Below are positions 7,547 through 14,947 of a DNA stretch of 64,000 nucleotides, piece after piece (the stretch's first letter is position 1; each line of letters opens with the position of its first letter). The DNA lies in assembly GCF_900996245.1 (NCBI RefSeq), contig NZ_CAAJGK010000096.1:186001-250000 (forward strand). Reading direction: 5' to 3'. This stretch comes from Paraburkholderia sp. BCC1886 (GTDB lineage: Bacteria > Pseudomonadota > Gammaproteobacteria > Burkholderiales > Burkholderiaceae). Made by a program: the position numbers and the translations under genes. The notes under the pieces are model-generated. The model made no database searches and was not told where the DNA came from. It worked only from the letters and a program-made list of their open reading frames with translations.

Positions 7547-8725
7547 TCATGCGCCTCGGGCCGTGGCTTCGGGGAAAATGGTCAGATTGCCGGGCGGCAG
7601 CGCCAGCGCGGTCACGGTGCCGATCGGGAAACGCTCGATCGCATCCAGTCCCGGCGAGCGCACCATGATCCGTTGCGAACCGTCGGCGGCGGCATTGACA
7701 TCGACATACGTGTCGACGTGGTCACCTTGGAACACGTGATTGACGACCGTGCCGGTCAGCACCGCGCCGTCACTCAGTGGTTCAAAGCGCAGATGTTCCG
7801 GGCGCACGTAGACATCCATCCGGCCGCCCTCGTGCTGTCCGCCGACGAGCCGGTCGCGCTCCACGCTCACGAGCCCCGAACCCATCCGCAGATGAACCTG
7901 GGTGGCGTCCGCACCGTGGAAATGCGCCGGCAGAATGTTCACGTCGCCGAGGAACGACGCGACGAACGGGTCGGTCGGACGCCGGTAAATCTCGTCGGGC
8001 GCGGCGATTTGACAGATACGGCCGCGCGACATCACCGCAATGCGGTCCGACATGCTGAGCGCTTCGCCCTGATCGTGCGTGACGAACACCGTGGTCACGC
8101 CGAGCTTGCGCTGAATCTCGCGAATCTCGACCTGCATCGAGCCGCGCAGTCCTTTGTCGAGTGCGGAAAACGGCTCGTCCAGCAACAGCACCTTTGGCTC
8201 GATCACCAATGCGCGCGCCAGTGCCACCCGCTGCTGCTGGCCACCCGACAGCTCGCGCGGTTTGCGATGGCCGAGGCCGGTCAGCTTGACCAGTTGCATG
8301 GCCGTCTCGACCCGCTGTTTGATCTCCGCCGCCGGCACGCCGCGCATGCGCAGGCCGTAGCCGATGTTGCGCGCCACGTCCATGTGCGGGAACAGCGCGT
8401 AGTTCTGGAACACGATGCCGATCTGCCGTTGATGCGGCGGCAGGTCTGTCACGAGTTGCCGGTCGATGAAGATCTCACCCGAATCGGCCTGCGTGAAGCC
8501 CGCGATCAGATTGAGCAGCGTGGTCTTGCCGCAGCCGGACGGGCCCAGCAAGGTCAGGAATTCGCCGGGGCGGATTTTCAGCGTGAGGTCGTGCAGGATG
8601 GTCTGCTCGCGGTACTTCGCGACGACGTTTTCCATACTGACGGCAAATTCTTCAGCCGACGCGGGGGCGCTCGTCGGGAGGGTTTGGTGGGTTTGGCTCT
8701 GAGCCGATGAATCAACGGATTTCAT
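7547..8725 (-). CDS. ABC transporter ATP-binding protein, PotA-like
   Basis: A 392-residue ATPase subunit. Walker A GPSGCGKTT, Q-loop region IGIVFQNYALFPH, signature LSGGQQQR, Walker B VLLLDEP, D-loop SALD and switch VTHDQGEA are all intact, followed by a C-terminal TOBE-type regulatory region that is typical of PotA/FbpC importers. The ATG at 8725 is chosen over an in-frame TTG at 8743. This is the only ATPase in the window that fits the binding protein and permeases at 430-3235, although it is about 4 kb away on the other strand and heads the operon 8725-4458. Confidence 0.9.
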   Translation of the reverse strand: MKSVDSSAQSQTHQTLPTSAPASAEEFAVSMENVVAKYREQTILHDLTLKIRPGEFLTLLGPSGCGKTTLLNLIAGFTQADSGEIFIDRQLVTDLPPHQRQIGIVFQNYALFPHMDVARNIGYGLRMRGVPAAEIKQRVETAMQLVKLTGLGHRKPRELSGGQQQRVALARALVIEPKVLLLDEPFSALDKGLRGSMQVEIREIQRKLGVTTVFVTHDQGEALSMSDRIAVMSRGRICQIAAPDEIYRRPTDPFVASFLGDVNILPAHFHGADATQVHLRMGSGLVSVERDRLVGGQHEGGRMDVYVRPEHLRFEPLSDGAVLTGTVVNHVFQGDHVDTYVDVNAAADGSQRIMVRSPGLDAIERFPIGTVTALALPPGNLTIFPEATARGA

Positions 8726-8836
8726 GGGTGTCGCTTTTCGCAAAGAGGCTCGTCTCTGTGACCGGATAGTCGTTCTCGCATTGAAGGATACGAGAAAAGA
8801 ATCGCGCCGATCTTTGCGAATCTTGAGGCCCGGCGT

Positions 8837-8895
8837 CGGAAAAACTAAAGGCGGCTCGCGAGACGTGCCGACGCGCGATGCCTTTTGTTTTTCCG
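8837..8895. promoter_or_regulatory. Large imperfect palindrome in the divergent control region
   Basis: CGGAAAAACTAAAGGC at 8837-8852 is matched by its reverse complement with one mismatch at 8880-8895, and shorter CGCG arms continue the symmetry inward. It is central in the 294-bp gap between the divergent ATPase operon (start 8725) and the monooxygenase operon (start 9020). It could be a paired operator for an unlinked regulator or a hairpin in the 5' leaders; the sequence alone does not decide. Confidence 0.5.
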
Positions 8896-9019
8896 AAGCA
8901 TCGCCTTCGAAAATGCTGGTTCTCAGCCGCGACGACTTTGCGCAAACTTCGGTTCCAGACGGGCCTGTCGTTCAGAACAGGCATCGAGCGATCTCCGTTC
9001 CTCTCTCAGGATCCAATAC

Positions 9020-10303
9020 ATGTCAGTTGAAGAAATCGATACGCTGGTTATCGGCGCGGGCCAGTCCGGCATTGCGATGAGCGAGCACCTTACGCAGATG
9101 AAGGTTCCGCACATCGTTTTGGAGCGCAAACGGGTGGCGGAGCGCTGGCGCTCGGAACGCTGGGATTCGCTGGTCGCCAACGGGCCGGCATGGCACGACC
9201 GTTTTCCGGGCCTCGCATTCGACGATGTCGGGCCGGACGTGTTCCCGCCGAAAGAACGCATGGCGAAGTATTTCGAGGACTACGCGACGATGATCGGCGC
9301 ACCGGTGCGCACCGGCGTCGAGGTGCTGCACGTGAAGCGCAGCGAAAACCGGCCGGGCTTCGTCGTGACGACCTCGCAAGGCGTGATCGAAGCGAAGCGC
9401 GTGGTTGCGGCCACCGGCCCGTTCCAGATTCCGCAGTTCCCGAAGATCGTGCCGCCCGAGGCGGGCATTCAGCAACTGCATTCGTCCGCCTACAAGAACC
9501 CGCGGCAACTCGCCGAAGGGGCGGTGCTGGTGGTGGGCGGCGGCGCGTCCGGTTCGCAGATCGCCGAGGAATTGCGCGTGGCGGGTAAAAAAGTCTATCT
9601 GTCGATCGGCGAACATTACCGGCCGCCGCGTTCGTACCGCAATCGCGACTACGTGTGGTGGCTCGGCGTGCTCGGCAAGTGGGACGAGATCAAGATCAAG
9701 CCGAAAAGGAAGCACGTCGCGTTTGCGGTGAGCGGCTACGACGGCGGCAAGACGATGGACTTCCGGCGGCTGGCGAGCCAGGGCATGACGGTGCTCGGCC
9801 TGACTCAGGCTTATGAAAACGGCGTGCTGAAAATCGCGAACGATCTGGTGGAAAACGTCGCGGCGGGCGACGAGGCTTATTTCGACGTGCTGCGCGAGGC
9901 CGATGCCTATGTCGAGCGCAACGGCATCGATCTGCCGCCGGAACCGGAAGCGTGGAAACTGCTGCCGGACCCCGAGTGCCTCGCGCAGCCGATTCTCGAA
10001 CTCGATCTCGCGAAGGCCGGCATCACGACCATTGTCTGGGCGACCGGTTTCAGGTTCGATTTCAAATGGCTGGAAGTCGATGCATTCGACGAGAACGGAC
10101 AACCGTTTCACAAGCGCGGCATTTCGGCGGAGAGCGGCATCTATTTTCTCGGGCTCCCCGAACTGACGAACCGCGCCTCGTCCTTTATTTATGGCTGCTG
10201 GCACGACGCGAAATACATTGCCGACCATATCGCCATTCAGCGCAACTACGTGGCCTATGAGAATAGCCGGGACGTGCCCGCGAACGCAGCCGATCATGGA
10301 TAA
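9020..10303 (+). CDS. Flavin-containing NAD(P)H monooxygenase (FMO/YUCCA-like)
   Basis: A 427-residue class B flavoprotein monooxygenase. The FAD-binding Rossmann motif is at residues 11-17 (IGAGQSG), and the NADPH-binding Rossmann motif VLVVGGGASGSQIAEEL at about 169-185 is preceded by HSSAYKNP, the FMO fingerprint region. A late ATG motif region (IVWATGFRFDF) is also typical. It should oxygenate a nitrogen, sulfur or carbonyl centre of a soluble substrate. Start ATG 9020 is chosen because the Rossmann fold starts directly after it. Its stop overlaps the following ArgE-like gene by 8 bases, so the two act together, and it diverges from the transporter ATPase operon. Confidence 0.85.
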   Translation: MSVEEIDTLVIGAGQSGIAMSEHLTQMKVPHIVLERKRVAERWRSERWDSLVANGPAWHDRFPGLAFDDVGPDVFPPKERMAKYFEDYATMIGAPVRTGVEVLHVKRSENRPGFVVTTSQGVIEAKRVVAATGPFQIPQFPKIVPPEAGIQQLHSSAYKNPRQLAEGAVLVVGGGASGSQIAEELRVAGKKVYLSIGEHYRPPRSYRNRDYVWWLGVLGKWDEIKIKPKRKHVAFAVSGYDGGKTMDFRRLASQGMTVLGLTQAYENGVLKIANDLVENVAAGDEAYFDVLREADAYVERNGIDLPPEPEAWKLLPDPECLAQPILELDLAKAGITTIVWATGFRFDFKWLEVDAFDENGQPFHKRGISAESGIYFLGLPELTNRASSFIYGCWHDAKYIADHIAIQRNYVAYENSRDVPANAADHG

Positions 10304-11477
10304 ACTCACGAGCCGGGCCATTCTGGCGCGGCTGATCGGCTTTGCTACGGTCAGCCGCGACTCCAATCTCCAACTGATCGAATTCATTCAGACGTACCTG
10401 AACGGACTCGGCGTGGCGAGCGAACTTTTCTACAACGAAGAGCGCACCAAGGCCAACCTGTTTGCGACGATCGGACCGGCGGGCGACGGCGGCGTGGTGC
10501 TGTCCGGGCATACGGACGTCGTGCCGGTGGACGGTCAGAACTGGAGCGTGCCGCCGTTCGAACTCACGGAGCGCGACGGCAAACTGTATGGCCGAGGCGC
10601 TGCGGACATGAAAGGCTATCTCGCTTCGGTGCTTGCCGCCGTGCCGCTCTTCGTCAACGGCAATCTGCAACGGCCGGTGCATCTCGCGTTTTCGTACGAC
10701 GAGGAAATCGGCTGCGTCGGGGTGCGGCCGTTGCTGGCCGAATTGCAGCGGCGTGGCTTGCGTCCGCGCGTCTGCGTGATCGGCGAGCCGACCGGCATGA
10801 AGCCGGTGCTCGGCCATAAAGGCAAGCTGGCGATGCGCTGTCGCGTGAAAGGCGCGGCGTGCCACTCGGCGTATGCGCCTTATGGCGTCAACGCGATTCA
10901 ATACGCGGCGCGACTGATCGGCAAGCTCGACGAAATCGGCGAGCAACTCGCGCAGCCCGAGCATCACGATGCGCGCTTCGACCCGCCGTTCTCGACCGTG
11001 CAAACCGGTCTGATCAAGGGTGGCCGGGCGTTGAACATCGTGCCGGCGGAATGCGAATTCGACTTCGAAGTGCGCGCGGTGCCGGGCTTCGACACCGGCG
11101 ACGTGGCGCGTCAACTCGAAGCGTATGCAACCGGGCATCTGTTGCCGAGAATGCGCGCCGTGCAGGTGGACACCGCTATCAGTCTGGAAGCCCTGAACGC
11201 GTACCCGGGGCTTGCGACCGATCCGGCCAGCGACGCCGCGCGGCTCATTGCGACGCTCAGCGGTACGCCTCAAAATGCCGGCGGATTCGGCACGGTCGCG
11301 TTCGGCACGGAAGGCGGTCTGTTCGACGCGATCGGGATTCCGGCCGTGGTCTGCGGGCCCGGCAGCATGGACCAGGGCCACAAGCCGGACGAGTTCGTCA
11401 CGCTGGAACAACTGGCCGCTTGCGACGCGATGATGGCACGGCTCGCCGCACTTCTCGGCAACGAAGCTAGCCGTTGA
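10296..11477 (+). CDS. M20 family metallo-deacylase, acetylornithine deacetylase (ArgE)-like
   Basis: A 393-residue zinc hydrolase of the ArgE/DapE/CPG2 family. Metal and catalytic motifs: GHTDVVPVDG (His72, Asp74), the bridging Asp in YGRGAADMKGY, the base and ligand Glu pair in YDEEIGC (about 136-137), and a late His in MDQGHKPDEF. A lid/dimerisation domain is present with LGHKGKLAMRCRVKGAACHS. It hydrolyses an N-acyl amino acid or similar amide. Given its coupling to a flavin monooxygenase rather than arg genes, a catabolic amide is more likely than acetylornithine. ATG 10296 overlaps the upstream stop (ATGGATAA). Confidence 0.85.
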   Translation: MDKLTSRAILARLIGFATVSRDSNLQLIEFIQTYLNGLGVASELFYNEERTKANLFATIGPAGDGGVVLSGHTDVVPVDGQNWSVPPFELTERDGKLYGRGAADMKGYLASVLAAVPLFVNGNLQRPVHLAFSYDEEIGCVGVRPLLAELQRRGLRPRVCVIGEPTGMKPVLGHKGKLAMRCRVKGAACHSAYAPYGVNAIQYAARLIGKLDEIGEQLAQPEHHDARFDPPFSTVQTGLIKGGRALNIVPAECEFDFEVRAVPGFDTGDVARQLEAYATGHLLPRMRAVQVDTAISLEALNAYPGLATDPASDAARLIATLSGTPQNAGGFGTVAFGTEGGLFDAIGIPAVVCGPGSMDQGHKPDEFVTLEQLAACDAMMARLAALLGNEASR

Positions 11478-11485
11478 TACGAGGC

Positions 11486-11502
11486 ACGCCGCGCCGCGGC
11501 GT
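11486..11502 (+). terminator. Possible rho-independent terminator after the ArgE-like gene
   Basis: ACGCCG-CGCCG-CGGCGT forms a 6-bp GC stem with a 5-base loop, 8 bp beyond the stop codon, followed by the T-rich CTTCCTTATTTTGCTTTT. The T-run is interrupted, so strength is uncertain. Confidence 0.4.
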
Positions 11503-11699
11503 CTTCCTTATTTTGCTTTTCTCCGCTCCCTCTTCTTTCTTCCTCGCACACGCTCTCGCTGATTCCAGACACGGAATATCTTAGCGACGACTCAACCCCA
11601 CTGATAAATACCGTATCGAATGGGGAAATTTCTCAATTTAGGATGAAGTTCATCAGAGCAGAATGCCGCTTCTTTGAAAAGTAATACAGGTCGTCGGGC

Positions 11700-13121
11700 A
11701 TGGAGTTGCAGTCTGCTTTGAAAAAGCCGGTCGGGTTGGCGCGCACCGAGATGGAAAGCGTGCTGGCGCGCCTGCTCGACGTCATGCTGATCGCGTTGGG
11801 CGCGGCGCTCGCGTCGTGGCTGGTCGCGCCCGGTGCGGAACCCACGGTCGTGCACGGCGCGCTGGTGGCGTTCGACATGGCGCTCGCCATCGTGCTGTTG
11901 CCGTGGTTCGGTCTGTACACGTCGTGGCGCGGCCGCTCCACCGGGCGACTGTGCGTGGCCATCGTGCTCGGCTGGATCGCTGTGCAAACACTGGGTCTGG
12001 CGCTCATGTTCCTGCTGCACCATAGCGCGTCGTTGTCGCGCCTGTGGTGCAGCAGCTGGACCTTGCTGACCGGCGCTGCGCTCGTCGCCTCCCGTCTGCT
12101 CGTGCACCGGGTGCTCGGGCGTCTGCGTCGTGCCGGGCGCAATTTGCGGCGGGTCGCCGTGGTGGGCCGCGGCGCGCATCGCGATAGCGTGCTCGCGCAA
12201 ATCGCGGCGTCGCCCGATGCGGGTTTTCGCGCAGTTGCGATGTTCAGTCCGCAACAGCGCGAGAGCAGTGACGGCTGCGACCTGCCGTCGTTTCGCCGGC
12301 TGCGCGAGTTTGCGGCGTGGGTGCGCCATGAGCAGATCGAAGAAGTCTGGCTCGCGCTGTCGCTGTCGGAAGAAGAACTCGTCTTGCGCGTGCTCGATGA
12401 GTTCGGCGGCGACCTCGTCAATCTGCGCTTCATTCCCGATGTGCGCAGCCTCGCCATGTTCGACCGCCACGTGGTCGATCTGCTCGGCGCGCCCGCCATC
12501 AACCTGATGGCCTCGCCGATGACGCCGTATGCGCTCGTTCAGAAAGCGCTCTTCGACCGGCTCTTCGCGGTGTTCGTGCTGCTGGCGCTGGCGCCGGTCA
12601 TGCTGAGTATCGCCGCGGCGGTCAAGCTGAGTTCGCGCGGCCCGGTGCTGTTCACGCAGCGGCGCAAGGGCGCCGACGGCCGGGTCTTTCGCATCTACAA
12701 ATTTCGCACGATGCGCGTGCATGCGCCGAACCCTGGCGTGATTCGCCAGGCCACGCGCGACGATCCACGGGTGACGCGGGTCGGTGCATTTCTGCGGCGC
12801 ACGAGTCTGGACGAGTTGCCGCAATTCGTGAACGTGTTGCGCGGCGAGATGTCGGTGGTCGGGCCGCGACCTCATGCGATCGAACACGACGACCAGTATC
12901 GAAGCATCGTCGACGGCTACATCCACCGTTATCGCATCAAGCCGGGCATTACCGGTTGGGCGCAGGTCAACGGCTTTCGCGGCGAGACCGACCGGATCGA
13001 AAAAATGCAGGGGCGGGTGGAACACGACCTGTACTACCTGAGGAACTGGTCGTTCGGCATGGATATGCAAATCGTCTTCAGGACGGTGATGAAGGGCCTG
13101 GTGCATACCAACGCCTATTGA
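11700..13121 (+). CDS. Undecaprenyl-phosphate sugar-1-phosphate transferase (WcaJ/polyprenyl glycosylphosphotransferase)
   Basis: A 473-residue integral membrane enzyme that starts exopolysaccharide repeat synthesis by moving a hexose-1-phosphate (commonly glucose) onto undecaprenyl phosphate. Residues 1-130 hold four hydrophobic segments, the middle (about 140-270) is a CoA-binding-like soluble domain, and the C-terminal bacterial sugar transferase domain begins near 273. Catalytic landmarks are FTQRRKGADGRVFRIYKFRTM, the R-R-T-S-L-D-E-L-P-Q motif and VGPRPHAIEHD, ending in KPGITGWAQVNGFRGET. First gene of the operon that runs to 23036; its 222-bp upstream region carries an AT-richer stretch suited to a promoter. 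Confidence 0.92.
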   Translation: MELQSALKKPVGLARTEMESVLARLLDVMLIALGAALASWLVAPGAEPTVVHGALVAFDMALAIVLLPWFGLYTSWRGRSTGRLCVAIVLGWIAVQTLGLALMFLLHHSASLSRLWCSSWTLLTGAALVASRLLVHRVLGRLRRAGRNLRRVAVVGRGAHRDSVLAQIAASPDAGFRAVAMFSPQQRESSDGCDLPSFRRLREFAAWVRHEQIEEVWLALSLSEEELVLRVLDEFGGDLVNLRFIPDVRSLAMFDRHVVDLLGAPAINLMASPMTPYALVQKALFDRLFAVFVLLALAPVMLSIAAAVKLSSRGPVLFTQRRKGADGRVFRIYKFRTMRVHAPNPGVIRQATRDDPRVTRVGAFLRRTSLDELPQFVNVLRGEMSVVGPRPHAIEHDDQYRSIVDGYIHRYRIKPGITGWAQVNGFRGETDRIEKMQGRVEHDLYYLRNWSFGMDMQIVFRTVMKGLVHTNAY

Positions 13122-13194
13122 TGAAACACGAATCATGTCTGCCCGATGCCGGGCAGCGGCGGCGCTGCGGCCCGCGAGGAACAGGTTGAACACG

Positions 13195-14370
13195 ATGTCA
13201 GCGGTAATTCAAACCAGCTTCGGCTGGCGGCTTGGCGCCGCGATGGCGGCAGTTGTTTTGTTGAGCAGTGCGTGCGCGGTCGCGCCGGGTATGCGGATGG
13301 AAACCAGGGAAGTGCGCGATGCGACGACGGTCAGCACCGACGTCGCGCTCGCGTTGCAGGCGGGGGCGACGGCCGGAACGCCGGACATCGCCATTACCGA
13401 GGTGAATGCCGCGCTGCTGTCGCAACTCGCGCAAAGCCGGCGCCAGCAGCAGTCGCAACTGTCGCAACTGCTGTCCGGCGCGCCGCGTGCGTACACGGTC
13501 GGGCCGGGCGACGTGTTGCAGATCGTCGTGTGGGATCACCCGGAACTCGCGGCGGCGCTGGGCTCGTCGCAGACGGCATCGTCGGCGCGCGCGGGCGATC
13601 CGCAGGCCGGTTTCGTCGTCGATCAGAACGGCGGGTTGAATTTTCCGTACGCGGGTTCGCTGCACGTCGCCGGATTGCGCACGGACGAGATACAGCAGCA
13701 TCTGAGCGCCGCGCTCGCCAAGTACTTCGTCAAGCCGCAGGTCACCGTGCGCATGGCGTCCTATCGGGCAAGTCAGGTGTACGTGGATGGCGCTGTGCAT
13801 ACGCCCGGCGCGCTCGCGCTCAACGACGTGCCGATGAGCCTCTACGACGCGCTCTCCCGCGCGGGCGGTTTCAGCGAGACGGCCGACCAGAGCGACCTCG
13901 TACTGGTGCGCGACGGCCAGTCGTATCGGGTGAGTCTGACGCAGTTGCTGGCGCAGGGCGTGAGCCCGGCGCGTTTATATCTGCAGGCAGGCGACTGGTT
14001 GCGGGTCGCCTCGCGCGACGAAAACGACGTCTACGTGATGGGCGAAGTGAATCGCCCGGTGTCGGCCATTCCACGCAAGACCGGCCGCATTACGCTCGCC
14101 GATGCGTTGTCGCAGGCCGGCAGCGTGAACGCCGCGACCGCCGACGCCGCGCAGATGTTCGTGATTCGCGGCTCGCTGAGCGGCTCGCCGGAAGTGTTTC
14201 ACCTCGACGGCCGCTCGCCGGTCGCGATGCTGCTCGCCAAAGATTTCGAACTGCAGCCAAAAGACGTCGTGTACGTGGACGGCAGCGGGCTGGTCCGCTT
14301 CAACCGCGTGCTGAGTCTGTTGATGCCGTTGATCAGCACGGGCTTGACCGCCGGCGTCATCGCGAAGTGA
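13195..14370 (+). CDS. Outer-membrane polysaccharide export lipoprotein (OPX, Wza family)
   Basis: A 391-residue lipoprotein. The signal peptide ends in the lipobox LSSAC with the lipidated Cys at residue 27. The polysaccharide export domain begins at YTVGPGDVLQIVVWDHPEL (about residue 99), followed by SLBB-type repeats (VYVDGAVHTPGALAL and VYVMGEVNRPVSAI). It forms the outer-membrane exit channel and docks to the BY-kinase encoded two genes later. ATG 13195 places the signal correctly; a TTG at 13186 is possible. The stop TGA overlaps the phosphatase GTG start by four bases. Confidence 0.9.
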   Translation: MSAVIQTSFGWRLGAAMAAVVLLSSACAVAPGMRMETREVRDATTVSTDVALALQAGATAGTPDIAITEVNAALLSQLAQSRRQQQSQLSQLLSGAPRAYTVGPGDVLQIVVWDHPELAAALGSSQTASSARAGDPQAGFVVDQNGGLNFPYAGSLHVAGLRTDEIQQHLSAALAKYFVKPQVTVRMASYRASQVYVDGAVHTPGALALNDVPMSLYDALSRAGGFSETADQSDLVLVRDGQSYRVSLTQLLAQGVSPARLYLQAGDWLRVASRDENDVYVMGEVNRPVSAIPRKTGRITLADALSQAGSVNAATADAAQMFVIRGSLSGSPEVFHLDGRSPVAMLLAKDFELQPKDVVYVDGSGLVRFNRVLSLLMPLISTGLTAGVIAK

Positions 14371-14936
14371 TCGCGCGCGTGATGGTGGTGTGCGCGGGCA
14401 ATATCTGCCGCAGTCCGATGGCGGCGGCGTTGCTCGAGCGGCTTCTGCGCGGCCCTCGCGATGCGGTCGTGGTCGAGTCCGCGGGACTGACCGCGTTGAG
14501 CGGCCATGGCGCCGACCCGCATGCGGTCAGCGTGATGAGCGAGCGCGGCGTCGATATTCGCGCGCATCGCGCGCGCCAGCTCGCGTCGTGGATGCTCGCC
14601 GGCGCCGATCTCGTACTCGTCATGGATAGCCCGCAAAAGCGCGCGCTGGTGACGCGATTTCCGTCCTTGCTCGGCCGGGTTTATCTGCTCGGCGAGCTGG
14701 CTGGCTCGCGAGGCTTGCCGGGCTCTTGCGAACACGGCTTCGATATTCCGGATCCCTACAGAAAGGACCGTGCGTCTTTCGAGCACAGCCTGACGCTCAT
14801 CGAAGCCGGCGTCGCCGCCTGGGCCGCGCGCATCGCAAGTCTTTCGCGATCCGCAGACGGTGGCAAACCGGTACCCGTATCCGTATCCGCTTCGGCTGAC
14901 GACGCCACGTCGTCCGGCCTGCTTCTGAACACTTGA
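14367..14936 (+). CDS. Low-molecular-weight protein-tyrosine phosphatase (Wzb type)
   Basis: A 189-residue cytoplasmic phosphatase that dephosphorylates the cognate tyrosine kinase. The P-loop CAGNICRSP (C-x5-R-S) is at the N-terminus, and the general-acid Asp lies in DIPDPYRKD near residue 130. The GTG at 14367 overlaps the OPX stop (GTGA); a GTG at 14379 or ATG at 14382 would also keep the P-loop. The C-terminal 30 residues, rich in Ser, Val and Ala, exceed the usual 145-150 residue length and have no recognisable domain. Confidence 0.9.
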   Translation: MIARVMVVCAGNICRSPMAAALLERLLRGPRDAVVVESAGLTALSGHGADPHAVSVMSERGVDIRAHRARQLASWMLAGADLVLVMDSPQKRALVTRFPSLLGRVYLLGELAGSRGLPGSCEHGFDIPDPYRKDRASFEHSLTLIEAGVAAWAARIASLSRSADGGKPVPVSVSASADDATSSGLLLNT

Positions 14937-14947
14937 ATGTCCGCACC

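Noticed and set aside
8712..8984. Minus-strand frame across the divergent control region
   Set aside because: Overlaps the palindrome and shows mirrored peptide patterns on both strands (GKTKG on each), an effect of the inverted repeat, not a gene.
11592..13193. Long minus-strand frame opposite the priming glycosyltransferase
   Set aside because: No recognisable motifs, and the plus strand encodes a complete polyprenyl glycosylphosphotransferase.
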